Positions 34,445 to 43,274 of a stretch of DNA of 64,000 nt are shown here, in pieces; the stretch's first letter is position 1, and the number at the start of each line of letters is the position of its first letter. A program made the position numbers and the translations under genes. The stretch comes from JAQVEM01 sp964603595 (GTDB lineage Bacteria > Actinomycetota > Humimicrobiia > Humimicrobiales > Humimicrobiaceae). Where the stretch lies: NCBI GenBank assembly GCA_964603595.1, contig CAZRVN010000007.1, forward strand, positions 25,435-89,434. Direction: 5' to 3'. A model generated the notes under the pieces. It was not told where the DNA came from and searched no databases. It saw nothing but the letters and a program-made list of their open reading frames with translations.

Positions 34445-35827
34445 TTATTTCCCAATGCAAAACTGCCCAAATATTTTTTCTAAAATATCATCCTTAACAG
34501 TTTCACCTATTATTTCCCCCAGCATTGTGTATGCCTCCTTTAAATCATATGAGGGAAATTCCTCGGACATTCTTTCGCCCATTGCTTTTTCAGCATTCCC
34601 TAATGAATTTCTCACCTTTTTAAGTATGCTCTTTTGTCTTTTATTAACTATCACTTTTTCTTCTAGATTAATATCTTCATCGTCCAAGGTTATCTTTCTT
34701 ATCATGTCTTCTAATTTTTTTATCCCTGTTCCCTTCAATGCAGAAATTTTTATTATATTTCTATCTTTAAAAAAATCCTTTATTTTATCAATTTTTATAA
34801 TTTGCTCTAAATCTATCTTATTTATGCAACATATTGAAGTTTTCCCTTTTATTTTTTTGATTATATCCATATCTGCCCTTTCAAATTTTCTATTACCATC
34901 CATAACCATTATTACCAGTTCCGCTTCATCAATATGCTCAATGCTTTTCCCAACACCTATTTTCTCAACCATATTTTTTGTTTTTCTTATTCCTGCGGTA
35001 TCTACAAGAACCAGTGGTATTCCCTCAACATATATAATTTCCTCTACTGCGTCCCTTGTTGTTCCAGGGATTGAAGTCACTATTGCTTTCTCCTTTCCCA
35101 GAAGGTAATTTAATAAACTGGATTTACCCACATTAGGTTTTCCTACAATTGCCACCTTCACTCCTGTTTTTATAATTTCCCCCCTCTTTTCATTCTCTAT
35201 CATCTCCTCAAGCTCCTTTTTTATTTCTATTACCTCTTTCTCTAGCTTTCTATATGGAGTTACCTCCAGATCTTCCTCTACAAAATCCACCGATGCTTCA
35301 AGCTGAGCCAGTACATTTAGAATTTTTCCCCTTAAATTTTTGATTTTACTTTTTATATTTCCCTGCAGATTTCTTGCTGCTATTTTTAAACTTTCCTCTG
35401 TCCTTGACCTTACAATATCTATTACTGCCTCTGCCTGTGACAGGTCTATCCTTCCATTTAAAAACGCCCTTTTAGTAAATTCACCCGGCTCTGCTATCCT
35501 TGCACTATTTTCAATGCATAATTCCATAACCCTGCCTGTGGCAACCATACCCCCATGGCAATTTATCTCTACAACATCTTCCCTTGTATATGATTTTGGC
35601 TTTTTCATAACAGATACCACTACCTCATCTATTATGCTGCCATCTTCATCAACAATATGTCCGTAAACCATACTGTATGTTTTTACTCTAATAATTTTCT
35701 TCCCGCTTTTAGCCCTAAATATCTTATCTGCAATTTCTATAGCATTGCTTCCACTTAATTTTACTATGCCAATTGCGGCTTCCCCGGGCCTTGTTCCTAT
35801 TGCTACTATTGTATCTTTGCTGCTCAT
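34445..35827 (-). CDS. mnmE: tRNA modification GTPase MnmE (TrmE)
   Basis: Potassium-dependent GTPase forming a complex with MnmG for U34 modification. 460 residues: N-terminal tetrahydrofolate-binding domain, helical domain, inserted G domain (GKPNVGKSSLLN about 225-236, TTRDAVEE, DTAGIR, NKID) and the essential C-terminal FCIGK. The length is standard. It is preceded by a hairpin that separates it from jag. Confidence 0.97.
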   Translation of the reverse strand: MSSKDTIVAIGTRPGEAAIGIVKLSGSNAIEIADKIFRAKSGKKIIRVKTYSMVYGHIVDEDGSIIDEVVVSVMKKPKSYTREDVVEINCHGGMVATGRVMELCIENSARIAEPGEFTKRAFLNGRIDLSQAEAVIDIVRSRTEESLKIAARNLQGNIKSKIKNLRGKILNVLAQLEASVDFVEEDLEVTPYRKLEKEVIEIKKELEEMIENEKRGEIIKTGVKVAIVGKPNVGKSSLLNYLLGKEKAIVTSIPGTTRDAVEEIIYVEGIPLVLVDTAGIRKTKNMVEKIGVGKSIEHIDEAELVIMVMDGNRKFERADMDIIKKIKGKTSICCINKIDLEQIIKIDKIKDFFKDRNIIKISALKGTGIKKLEDMIRKITLDDEDINLEEKVIVNKRQKSILKKVRNSLGNAEKAMGERMSEEFPSYDLKEAYTMLGEIIGETVKDDILEKIFGQFCIGK

Positions 35828-35924
35828 TGCTTCTCCAGATATTTGTTTTTAATATTCTTTTTATATTGTATTACCATTGCAATCTATTATTATATTTAAT
35901 ATCTTTCATTAATAAAAATCCATA

Positions 35925-35952
35925 AAAAAATGGCATTTTACTGCCATTTTTT
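35925..35952 (-). terminator. rho-independent terminator between jag and mnmE
   Basis: AAAAAATGGCA and TGCCATTTTTT pair around a 6-base loop. On the minus strand this lies just after the jag stop, ahead of mnmE, and has a U-run on either strand. Confidence 0.75.
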
Positions 35953-35980
35953 CTATTTTTCTTCTTTTAAAAATTATCTG

Positions 35981-36571
35981 CTACTTATTTGCTTTTTCCG
36001 GATATATTACTATACACCTTCTTGGCTCTTCGTATACACTTTTTGTTCTAATATTTTCAAACTTTGAAAGTGCTTTATGTATTATCTTCCTTTCATACGC
36101 ACACATTGGTTTTAGAGAGATTTTTCTTCCTTCTCTAATGGCTTTCTTAGCCATCTTTATTGCGTCCTTCTTTATTTTTTCTATTTTATTCTTTCTGTAA
36201 TTTTTAATATCTATAAAAACATTCCTGTCAACAATATTTTTCCTCTTCCCAATCAGATTAATAATATATTCAAGCGCCTGTATATTTATTCCTCCTCTGC
36301 CTATAGCAATCCTAAGGTCTTCCCCGTACACAAGTAACTCAAATTTTTTTGAATCGGTGCTTATTTTTACTTTCTCTCCCAAGCATATAAGCTCTACGGA
36401 TTTTTTTAAGATATTTTTTATTTTCTCTAATCCGCTAATATTTTCATCTGCCTCTTCTTTTTTGTCTTCTTCTTTTGTGCTATCTTCTATTAACTTATTA
36501 TTTCTTTGCTCTTCTTCCAATGACTCAACATATGAATCCAGTGCATCTCCCATGCTCTTATCTTCAGTCAT
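35981..36571 (-). CDS. jag: KhpB/Jag RNA-binding protein
   Basis: 196 residues: an acidic disordered N-terminus (1-45) in place of a clear Jag_N domain, a KH domain with GRGGINIQALEYI (about 92-104), and a C-terminal R3H domain (KPMCAYERKIIHKALSKF). KhpB binds RNA and affects cell division and envelope functions in Gram-positives. It is in the conserved rnpA-yidD-yidC-jag-mnmE order, 25 bases after yidC. Confidence 0.92.
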   Translation of the reverse strand: MTEDKSMGDALDSYVESLEEEQRNNKLIEDSTKEEDKKEEADENISGLEKIKNILKKSVELICLGEKVKISTDSKKFELLVYGEDLRIAIGRGGINIQALEYIINLIGKRKNIVDRNVFIDIKNYRKNKIEKIKKDAIKMAKKAIREGRKISLKPMCAYERKIIHKALSKFENIRTKSVYEEPRRCIVIYPEKANK

Positions 36572-36596
36572 TTTATCGCCCCCTGAAATTAAAGCA

Positions 36597-37451
36597 TTAC
36601 TTTTTTCTTTTCTTTTTCTTCTTTATTTTTTTCCTTATTATTTTTTCTTCTTCTTTGCTTAACTTTTCCTCATCCCTATTGCTTTTATCCTTCTGTTCCA
36701 GCTCTTTCTTAACACTGTCTTTAGTAACCAGCTTTTGCACAATTAACTGCTGTCCAATAGACCATATATTTGTCGTTACCCAGTACACAAGTATTCCTGA
36801 TGGAAATTGATATGATATAAAACCAAATGCCAGAGGCATTATATACATTATCTTTGATTGTTTTGGGTCAGTTGTAGTCATTTTCATTGATAAAAACATG
36901 GTTCCAACCATTAATATAACCAGTATGAAATAAGGGTCTTTTTCATTCAAATTCATCCACAGGAAATTATAATTCGGATTAGCTACACCTGATATAAAAT
37001 CTACTTCGTGCAGAAACCCCGTTAGCCCTGTATTTATCCCGCTTGCTACTCCGTTTAATGTAAAGCTACCTACCACATCTGTGATAATCTCTGAAGGATT
37101 TCTCAGCGTCTGGAATAACGCAATAAAAACCGGAAACTGTAGAAGCAAAGGCAGACAACCTGCAAGGGGATTAACCTTGTTCTTACTGTAAAATTCCATG
37201 GTTTCCTTCTGCAGTTTCTGTTTATCATCTTTATACTTTTTCTGAAGTTCTTTTAATTCCGGCTGCAGCTTCTGCATTTTAGCCATTGACTTTGTCTGGC
37301 TTATTGTAAGGGGTACCAACACTATTCTAACTATAACTGTTAATAGTATTATTACAATGCCATAATTTTCTATTACATTATTATATAGAAATACTACAAT
37401 ATGCTCTAAAACTCCCTGTATGGGCCTAAGTATCTGATATATCTGGCTCAA
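36597..37451 (-). CDS. yidC: membrane protein insertase YidC (Oxa1 family)
   Basis: 284 residues with the five-helix insertase core: IVIILLTVIVRIVLVPLTISQ (about 33-53) with the hydrophilic-groove arginine, a cytoplasmic coiled hairpin (MAKMQKLQPELKELQKKYKDD region), NPLAGCLPLLLQFPVFIALF (about 93-112), and the later helices GTMFLSMKMT and LVYWVTTNIWS. A lysine-rich tail (about 255-284) can bind ribosomes. It inserts membrane proteins with or without SecYEG. Confidence 0.95.
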   Translation of the reverse strand: MSQIYQILRPIQGVLEHIVVFLYNNVIENYGIVIILLTVIVRIVLVPLTISQTKSMAKMQKLQPELKELQKKYKDDKQKLQKETMEFYSKNKVNPLAGCLPLLLQFPVFIALFQTLRNPSEIITDVVGSFTLNGVASGINTGLTGFLHEVDFISGVANPNYNFLWMNLNEKDPYFILVILMVGTMFLSMKMTTTDPKQSKIMYIMPLAFGFISYQFPSGILVYWVTTNIWSIGQQLIVQKLVTKDSVKKELEQKDKSNRDEEKLSKEEEKIIRKKIKKKKKRKK

Positions 37452-37470
37452 TTTTCTATACCTTCCATTT

Positions 37471-37698
37471 TTATCTTAAAGGATCGTAACCACCTTTATT
37501 AAAGGGGTTACATCTTAGAATTCTATACGCTGACTTAATACTACCCTTCAATACACCATACTTGCTTATTGCATCAACTGCATATTGAGAGCAGGTGGGG
37601 TAGAACCTACAGCTCCTCGGCAACAATGGTGATATATATTTCTTATAAGCTTTTATTAAAAACAGTAATAATCTTTTCACAATTACAATTAGTGACAA
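37471..37698 (-). CDS. yidD: membrane protein insertion efficiency factor YidD
   Basis: A 75-residue protein with the invariant YKKYISPLLPRSCRFYPTCS region (about 19-38) and NPFNKGGYDP near the end. It assists YidC-dependent insertion. The listed start is TTG; a GTG six codons later gives a more typical N-terminus. No Shine-Dalgarno is seen, and it follows rnpA by 15 bases, so translation may be coupled. Confidence 0.93.
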   Translation of the reverse strand: MSLIVIVKRLLLFLIKAYKKYISPLLPRSCRFYPTCSQYAVDAISKYGVLKGSIKSAYRILRCNPFNKGGYDPLR

Positions 37699-37713
37699 TT
37701 TGATAATATAAAG

Positions 37714-38049
37714 CTAACTATTATTAAATAAAGAAAGATTGTTTCTAAGCTCGTTTTTTAGCTCTTTGAGATTTACCCCATCCGCGCCCTTTTTTACAAT
37801 AAACAGAGCGTCAATACTTCCTGTTAATTTAACCTCGCTTCTTCTTAAGACTTCCTTAATAACTCTCTTAATCCTGTTTCTTAAAACCGCCACGCCTATT
37901 TTTTTACTTATTATAAAACCGACTCTTAATCCATCACTGCTATCCGGTTTTTTAAGTAGGTAAATAGTTAAATACTTATTTCGCCTGTAAATCCCTTTAT
38001 TTAATACTCTTGAAAAATCAACCTTTCTTTTAATTGTCTCAAATTTAAT
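37714..38049 (-). CDS. rnpA: ribonuclease P protein component, probable AUU start
   Basis: The minus-strand frame between rpmH and yidD encodes RnpA: KRKVDFSRVLNKG, RNKYLTIYLL, GFIISKKIGVAVLRNRIKRVIKEVLRR (the RNR motif is in VLRNRIKR). It is the protein subunit of RNase P for tRNA 5' processing. The frame opens right after the rpmH TGA and contains no ATG, GTG or TTG until an internal GTG within GVAVLRN. GGAAG followed by six bases and ATT at 38047-38049 gives a 111-residue protein with a normal N-terminus. ATA codons at 38068-38070 and 38065-38067 are alternatives without a well-placed Shine-Dalgarno. Confidence 0.88.
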   Translation of the reverse strand: MKFETIKRKVDFSRVLNKGIYRRNKYLTIYLLKKPDSSDGLRVGFIISKKIGVAVLRNRIKRVIKEVLRRSEVKLTGSIDALFIVKKGADGVNLKELKNELRNNLSLFNNS

Positions 38050-38060
38050 TTGACTCTTCC
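38047..38060 (-). promoter_or_regulatory. ribosome-binding site leading to an AUU start of rnpA
   Basis: On the minus strand GGAAG (38060-38056), six bases, then ATT (38049-38047). It has the same spacing as the AUA-start sites of nadE and the DUF2085 gene. Confidence 0.5.
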
Positions 38061-38073
38061 TTTTTATTATTAC

Positions 38074-38208
38074 TCAAGCTGAAAGTTTCTTTCTTCCTTT
38101 TTTTCTTCTGCTAGAAATTACAGCCCTGCCCGCTTTCGTCTTCATTCTCGTCCTGAAGCCATGGTTCTTTTTTCTTTTTCTTATGTTTGGCTGAAATGTC
38201 CTTTTCAT
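38074..38208 (-). CDS. rpmH: 50S ribosomal protein L34
   Basis: A 44-residue, highly basic protein beginning MKRTFQPNIRKRKKNHGFR and continuing with TRMKTKAGRAVISSRRKKGR, the complete L34 signature. The start is the ATG at 38206-38208. It heads the minus-strand rpmH-rnpA-yidD-yidC-jag group beside the origin. Confidence 0.97.
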   Translation of the reverse strand: MKRTFQPNIRKRKKNHGFRTRMKTKAGRAVISSRRKKGRKKLSA

Positions 38209-38694
38209 CTTTCTACCTAACTTATTAATTATTGTTCCTGATTAGGTAGATGATTATACATTTTAATTTTCTTAATATCAAGGTTGCATACCCATACAAT
38301 ATTATGTGTGTTTCTCCATCTAATCCTGTACTATTTATAAAACATCGTTTTACCCTCAAACACCTGTTCTACTAAAATTCTCATCTGAAAGATTTCTTTT
38401 TTACAATTTTCCTTTTAGTGCCATTTCTTTAAAACCTTTCATAATTTAAAGTACCTTTTCAACACATGTTGAAAAAAGTGTTGAAAACTTAAAAAATATC
38501 ACTATATTATATGTCAGAAGACTACAAAATTTTTACCTTCCCGCATTATCTAGTAGCTTTTTCATAATAAAAATATTATTATTTATATGTTGATAACTTA
38601 AAATCATTGAAAAGCAAATGAAAAGTATTAGACATTTTTAATACTTTAATCCATGGAAATATAAAATTTTATAGTCCGGTAATTCTGCTTTATT
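38209..38694. other. putative replication origin (oriC) with DnaA-box-like sites
   Basis: The 486-base divergent gap between rpmH and the genes leading to dnaA. DnaA-box-like nonamers: TTTTCAACA at 38456-38464, its reverse complement at 38467-38475 and 38479-38487, and TGTTGATAA (complement TTATCAACA, 8 of 9 to the E. coli box) at 38588-38596. The first two form a palindrome around ACATGT. The intervening sequence is AT-rich and could unwind. The call is from gene context plus these motifs. Confidence 0.7.
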
Positions 38695-39546
38695 ATGACT
38701 GACAACAATTTCAAAATAAACAATGACATCATTTCAAAAAGCACTAACCATTATAATCCGAGACTGCTGGTAAGAATTGCAATTTATGACAACCTACGAA
38801 GCATTCCAAGAATCATAGATCTTGGTTTCAACGATATTAATAATCTCATAAATGAAACTTCCCAAAAAACATATAATCTCTCACACGAAATTGGCGGCAG
38901 AATCCCTTATACCATAATAAGGGAAATAATAGAGAACTTAATACACGCAGACTTCAGGGAAGTAGTAATAACCATACTGAGCAATGGAAATCATATAATC
39001 GTATCAGACCAGGGTCCCGGAATAGAAGATAAGGAAAAGGCATTTCTTCCGGGATACACATCTGCCACAAGGAAGATGAAAGAATATATAAGAGGCGTCG
39101 GCTCAGGTTTTCCTATAGTAAAAGAGACTATAACTTTTTCCGGCGGCTCAATCAATGTTGAAGACAATGTAAAAAAAGGCACTGTCATATCATTAAAACT
39201 TTCTCAGTCAGCAAAAACTACCGATTCACAAACCGGGGGTGTACAACTGTCAGAAGTTGAGGCCTCCCAGAGCAAACCGGAAGAAAATACACCTTCAGAA
39301 GCCCCGGGTAAGTTTGACGATATAGTCCTTTCCGATAGACAGCAAAAAATACTCTTCATAATCCTTGAACTAGAAGAAGCCGGCCCATCTAAAATTGCCA
39401 ATGAGCTTGGATTCAGCCTTTCAACGTCTTACCGCGAGCTAATCCACCTTGAAAAAAACAAGCTTTTAATTTCCAGCGGAAGCGGTAAGAGAAAATTATC
39501 AAAAAGGGGGATAAAATATCTTGAATATTATTCAAATAATATTTAA
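38695..39546 (+). CDS. GHKL-type ATPase fused to a winged-helix domain, upstream of dnaA
   Basis: 283 residues. The middle (about 60-165) is a histidine-kinase-like ATPase without a phosphoacceptor domain: N-box REIIENLIHADF, G1 box SDQGPGIED, and G2-like RGVGSGFPIVKETI. A linker (about 165-215, Ser/Glu-rich) leads to a C-terminal winged helix (about 218-280: DRQQKILFIILELEEAGPSKIANELGFSLSTSYREL split over helix-turn-helix). No sensor or membrane region. It sits between oriC and dnaA, 12 bases from dnaA, so it may be an ATP-dependent regulator of dnaA transcription or origin function. That role is inference. Confidence 0.7.
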   Translation: MTDNNFKINNDIISKSTNHYNPRLLVRIAIYDNLRSIPRIIDLGFNDINNLINETSQKTYNLSHEIGGRIPYTIIREIIENLIHADFREVVITILSNGNHIIVSDQGPGIEDKEKAFLPGYTSATRKMKEYIRGVGSGFPIVKETITFSGGSINVEDNVKKGTVISLKLSQSAKTTDSQTGGVQLSEVEASQSKPEENTPSEAPGKFDDIVLSDRQQKILFIILELEEAGPSKIANELGFSLSTSYRELIHLEKNKLLISSGSGKRKLSKRGIKYLEYYSNNI

Positions 39547-39558
39547 TATAAGAGTATT

Positions 39559-40923
39559 ATGGTAGAACTTCAGAATATCTGGAAAAACACTCTTGATGAT
39601 GTCAGAAATAAAATCAACCTTCCCACATATAAGGCGTGGTTTGAACACATTACACCAATATCTTTAAAAAAAAACTGCTTAACTGTTTCAGTGGGGAGCC
39701 CCTTCGCAAAAGAGTGGCTTGAGTCAAGATATTCTTCTATTCTTTCCGATTCTGTAAAAAAGGTTACCAACAACTCATATAAAATAAAAATTATTACCTC
39801 CCGGGCAGGTAATAAATATGTCACTGATGAATATAGGGATTATGTAAATGAAAAACCCAAAAAAGGCGGTCCGCGTTTAATTACGGTAAATAAGAGTTCT
39901 TTGTTTAATTCAAAATATACTTTTGACACATTTGTTGTAGGAAACAGTAACAGGTTTGCCTGCACAGCAGCACTGGCTGTAAGCGAAAAACCCGGAAAAA
40001 CATATAATCCCCTTTTTATTTACGGCGGCGTTGGGCTGGGCAAAACACATCTTCTTCATGCTATAGGGCAATATACACAACAGCTTAATCCTGAAAAAAC
40101 TATCAAATACGTATCGGCAGAGAGGTTTTTAAATGATTTTATAAACGCTTTAAGATACAAAGACATCTTTGCTTTTAAGGAAAATTACAGAAATAACGAT
40201 GTTCTTCTTGTTGATGACATCCAGTTCCTTGAGGATAAGGAAGCAAGCCAGGAGGAGTTCTTTCATACTTTTAATGCTCTACATGATACCAACCGCCAGA
40301 TCGTTTTATCAAGCGATAGGTCCCCAAAAAATATTTCCACTCTTGAAGAAAGGTTAAGGTCAAGATTTGAGTGGGGACTGGTAACAGATATTAAGCCGCC
40401 TGATTTCGAGACCCGCCTCGCAATACTTAAAAAATATTCTGAAAGGGAAAAAATAACAATCTCTGATAATGTTCTAAACCTGATAGCAGAAAAGGTGTCC
40501 ACAAACATAAGGGAGCTTGAGGGTTCTCTCACAAGAATAGTTGCTTTTGCGTCTTTAACAAAATCTAAACCCGATATCGTTATGGCTAAAAACATAATAA
40601 AAGACCTTCTCCCTGATGATATGGATCACAAGATAAGCATACAAACAATAATTAAAGAAGTTTCAAAATATTTCTCAATACCAATAAGCGATATTTTGAG
40701 CCCTAAAAGAAATAAACTTATATCGCATGCCCGCCAGCTTGCAATGTATCTATCAAGAGAGCTTACAAGCAGCTCGCTTCCAAGGATTGGCAAGTCCTTT
40801 GGGGATCGTGACCACTCAACAGTAATTTATGCTATCTCAAAAATATCCGGCCTTTTAAACACAGACAGAAGCGTTTACGCACAAACACAGGAGTTAATTA
40901 ATAAGGTTAAAACCTCTTCCTGA
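39559..40923 (+). CDS. dnaA: chromosomal replication initiator DnaA
   Basis: 454 residues. Domain I (about 1-85, WKNTLDDVRNKIN...), short linker, AAA+ domain with YGGVGLGKTHLLHA (about 156-169), DVLLVDDIQFLEDK (about 214-227) and the sensor regions, then domain IV with the DnaA signature around SSLPRIGKSFGDRDHSTVIYA. It binds DnaA boxes and opens the origin; boxes lie on both sides of this gene pair. Linker domain II is very short. Confidence 0.98.
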   Translation: MVELQNIWKNTLDDVRNKINLPTYKAWFEHITPISLKKNCLTVSVGSPFAKEWLESRYSSILSDSVKKVTNNSYKIKIITSRAGNKYVTDEYRDYVNEKPKKGGPRLITVNKSSLFNSKYTFDTFVVGNSNRFACTAALAVSEKPGKTYNPLFIYGGVGLGKTHLLHAIGQYTQQLNPEKTIKYVSAERFLNDFINALRYKDIFAFKENYRNNDVLLVDDIQFLEDKEASQEEFFHTFNALHDTNRQIVLSSDRSPKNISTLEERLRSRFEWGLVTDIKPPDFETRLAILKKYSEREKITISDNVLNLIAEKVSTNIRELEGSLTRIVAFASLTKSKPDIVMAKNIIKDLLPDDMDHKISIQTIIKEVSKYFSIPISDILSPKRNKLISHARQLAMYLSRELTSSSLPRIGKSFGDRDHSTVIYAISKISGLLNTDRSVYAQTQELINKVKTSS

Positions 40924-41212
40924 TTTTTGCCTGTTTATAAAACGTTGATAAGGGTGGCCTGCTTTTTAACAATTTTTTTATTTTTTGTTTAAAAATAAAC
41001 CTGTTTCTTGTCTTTGTTTATAACTCTATAGTTTTTAACAGCTTTTAACTTTTTTATTAACATTCTCTTTTGTCTATCTCTTACTCTTTAAACCAATTCT
41101 TACAACTGTCAACATTCTTAACAACCCTTATAACTATTACTAGCTATTTAAATTATATATTATATATAATAGAATATGTTTATATTTTTTAATATCCTTT
41201 AGAGAGGTTATC
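40924..41212. other. dnaA-dnaN intergenic region with DnaA-box-like sites
   Basis: 289 AT-rich bases. CGTTGATAA at 40943-40951 and TGTTTATAA at 40932-40940 and 41015-41023 are 7 of 9 to the DnaA-box complement TGTGGATAA. The gap could be a second part of a bipartite origin or simply an autoregulated spacer. AGAGAGG precedes dnaN at normal spacing. Confidence 0.4.
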
Positions 41213-42322
41213 ATGAAGTTTCAAACAACCAAAACAGGTCTTCTTAATACAACGCTCCTTGCAAGCAGGGCAATAAACCAAAAAACAACATCATTAATAT
41301 TAAACGGCATTATGCTTGAGGCGGATAATGAATTGACTATATACAGCACCGATCTGGAAACAAGCATAAAATGTATTAAACCAGTTAAAATAATTGATAA
41401 AGGCAAAGTCGTTGTACCCGCAAGAGTATTAATAAACATATTAAAGAGTCTAAAGGAATCAAAGCTGGAACTTGAGCTGGATGAGTCTAAAAATATGGTA
41501 AAAATTAAATGTGAAAATGCATTTTTCACACTTAACACACTACCAGTTGAAGAATATCCGGGGTTCCCTGAAATAAAGAGAGAAAAGAGTTTAAAAATAG
41601 GCCTGGATAAATTTAAAAACCTTGTGTCAAAAGCACAGAAAGCTGCATCTGTTGATGAAAGTAGGGCAATACTCACCGGTGTTTTTATGGAGATTAAAGA
41701 AGGTGTTTTGAGCATGGTGGCAACCGATAGCTATAGACTATCCCTTGTTAAAGAAAAGATTAATAAAGAAAGCTCCTCGGTAGGAGTGGTTGTTCCTTCA
41801 AAAGTTTTAGACAGCATAGTTAAGAGTGATTACAAGGGAAAGGATATTGAAATAAATATTGAAGAGAACCAGATAAGCTTTTATCTTGAAGGAAGCGAGG
41901 ATGAAAAAGATATAATAGTATCAAGACTGCTTTCGGGTAAGTTTCCGGAATATAAACAACTGGTTCCCAAAAAATTAAACCACAATATAATTGTTAAAAA
42001 AGAGAAAATCCTTGAGGTGGTAAGAAGAATATCGTCTATATCACAGGACAACATACCGGTGAAGCTGGCGATAGAAAAAGGAAAAATAGAGGTTTCGATG
42101 AGTGTTAAGGAGATAGGAAGCTCAAGTGAGGATTTTGAAGTATCCTATGGGGAGGAAAAAATAGAAATTGCTTTTAACCCCGAGTTCCTGATTGATGGTA
42201 TAAATATGATGGAAGGCAGCAATATAATAATTTCAATTGATGACCCGCTTAAACCAATTTTAATAAAACCTGAAAAAAACAACGATTTAATTTACTTACT
42301 AATGCCAATCAGAGTTTCTTAA
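41213..42322 (+). CDS. dnaN: DNA polymerase III beta subunit (sliding clamp)
   Basis: 369 residues, three clamp subdomains. Landmarks: LEADNELTIYSTDLETSIK, FFTLNTLPVEEYPGFPEI (about 104-121), MVATDSYRLSL (about 162-172), and the C-terminal PLKPILIKPEKNNDLIYLLMPIRV ending that is diagnostic. A dimeric ring tethering the polymerase. Confidence 0.97.
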   Translation: MKFQTTKTGLLNTTLLASRAINQKTTSLILNGIMLEADNELTIYSTDLETSIKCIKPVKIIDKGKVVVPARVLINILKSLKESKLELELDESKNMVKIKCENAFFTLNTLPVEEYPGFPEIKREKSLKIGLDKFKNLVSKAQKAASVDESRAILTGVFMEIKEGVLSMVATDSYRLSLVKEKINKESSSVGVVVPSKVLDSIVKSDYKGKDIEINIEENQISFYLEGSEDEKDIIVSRLLSGKFPEYKQLVPKKLNHNIIVKKEKILEVVRRISSISQDNIPVKLAIEKGKIEVSMSVKEIGSSSEDFEVSYGEEKIEIAFNPEFLIDGINMMEGSNIIISIDDPLKPILIKPEKNNDLIYLLMPIRVS

Positions 42323-42344
42323 CCTGTTAATAATAGCTAGACCA

Positions 42345-43262
42345 ATGAAAGAAAATGTCTCAGTAAAAATGTGTATCATAGGCGCTGGAAGAGTTGGAGC
42401 TACGATGGGTTATTTTTTTGCCAGCAGGCAGTCTTCCGGAGTAGATTTAAAAGCAATATCATCAAAGTCTGACAGCTCGCTTGAGAGGGCAAAAGAGGTT
42501 TTAGGTGAAAAATCTAAAGGTATAGTTTTTACAAAAGACAACATTAAAGCTGCTTTGTCTGTAAACTGTGTCCTGATATGTACCCCCGATGACATTATAG
42601 AAGATGTATGTGAGGATATTGTTAGGGGTATAGGGAAAAAAGATTTAAACAATTATTGTTTTGTTCATTTTAGCGGTTCGAAATCCATGCGGGTGCTGGG
42701 GTCGGCAAAAAATGCAGGCGCCGGGATTGTATCAATACACCCAATAAAATCATTTGCTTCTGTTGACGAAGCAATAAAAACACTAAAAGATACTTTTTAT
42801 GGAGTTACGTGCTCGAATAGAAGGTCAGGGGAAATTGCCGGACTACTGGTAAAGATTTTAGGTGGTAAAACAATAGAGGTGGCAGATGACAAAAAACCCC
42901 TCTACCATGCAGCATCATGTGTGGCATCAAACTATCTTGTTGCGCTCTTGAATTATGCAGCGGAAATAAATAAAAGAATAGGAATGAAACAAGAGGACTC
43001 AATTAAAGTACTGGCAAGTCTTGTAGAGGGCACGGTTAAAAACATAAATAAAATGGGTATAAAAAAATCGCTTACAGGACCGATAGCAAGAGGGGATACA
43101 GGAACAATAGAAGAGCATATGAAGGGTTTTAGAAAAATCTTTACGGAAGAGGAAATAAGATTGTATAAATTAATGGGAATTGAAACAGGTAAAATAGCCT
43201 ATAGAAACAAGTGGATAAAATATAGAACACTTGAGAAACTCAAAGAAATACTTGAAGGTTAG
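42345..43262 (+). CDS. Rossmann-fold / DUF2520 oxidoreductase, candidate ketopantoate reductase
   Basis: 305 residues: NAD(P)-binding Rossmann domain with CIIGAGRVGATMGYFFA (about 10-26), VLICTPDDIIEDV, HFSGS and SIHPIKSFA (the HP dipeptide typical of the family), then an all-helical DUF2520 domain with HAASCVASNYLVALL. The fold resembles ketopantoate reductase. It leads directly into panB (12 bases), panC and panD while no panE is present, so it may supply the missing reductase step of pantothenate synthesis. That is inferred from context. Confidence 0.8.
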   Translation: MKENVSVKMCIIGAGRVGATMGYFFASRQSSGVDLKAISSKSDSSLERAKEVLGEKSKGIVFTKDNIKAALSVNCVLICTPDDIIEDVCEDIVRGIGKKDLNNYCFVHFSGSKSMRVLGSAKNAGAGIVSIHPIKSFASVDEAIKTLKDTFYGVTCSNRRSGEIAGLLVKILGGKTIEVADDKKPLYHAASCVASNYLVALLNYAAEINKRIGMKQEDSIKVLASLVEGTVKNINKMGIKKSLTGPIARGDTGTIEEHMKGFRKIFTEEEIRLYKLMGIETGKIAYRNKWIKYRTLEKLKEILEG

Positions 43263-43274
43263 AAAGGATATAAA

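Noticed and set aside
34248..35108. 286-codon plus-strand open frame opposite mnmE and the mnmG paralogue
   Set aside because: It is the mirror of strongly conserved minus-strand genes; the translation is a low-complexity Ser/Phe/Ile/Leu sequence and it lacks a ribosome-binding site.
36357..36810. Phe/Leu/Ser-rich plus-strand frames opposite jag and yidC
   Set aside because: They come from lysine- and glutamate-rich codons read on the opposite strand; the minus-strand genes are certain.
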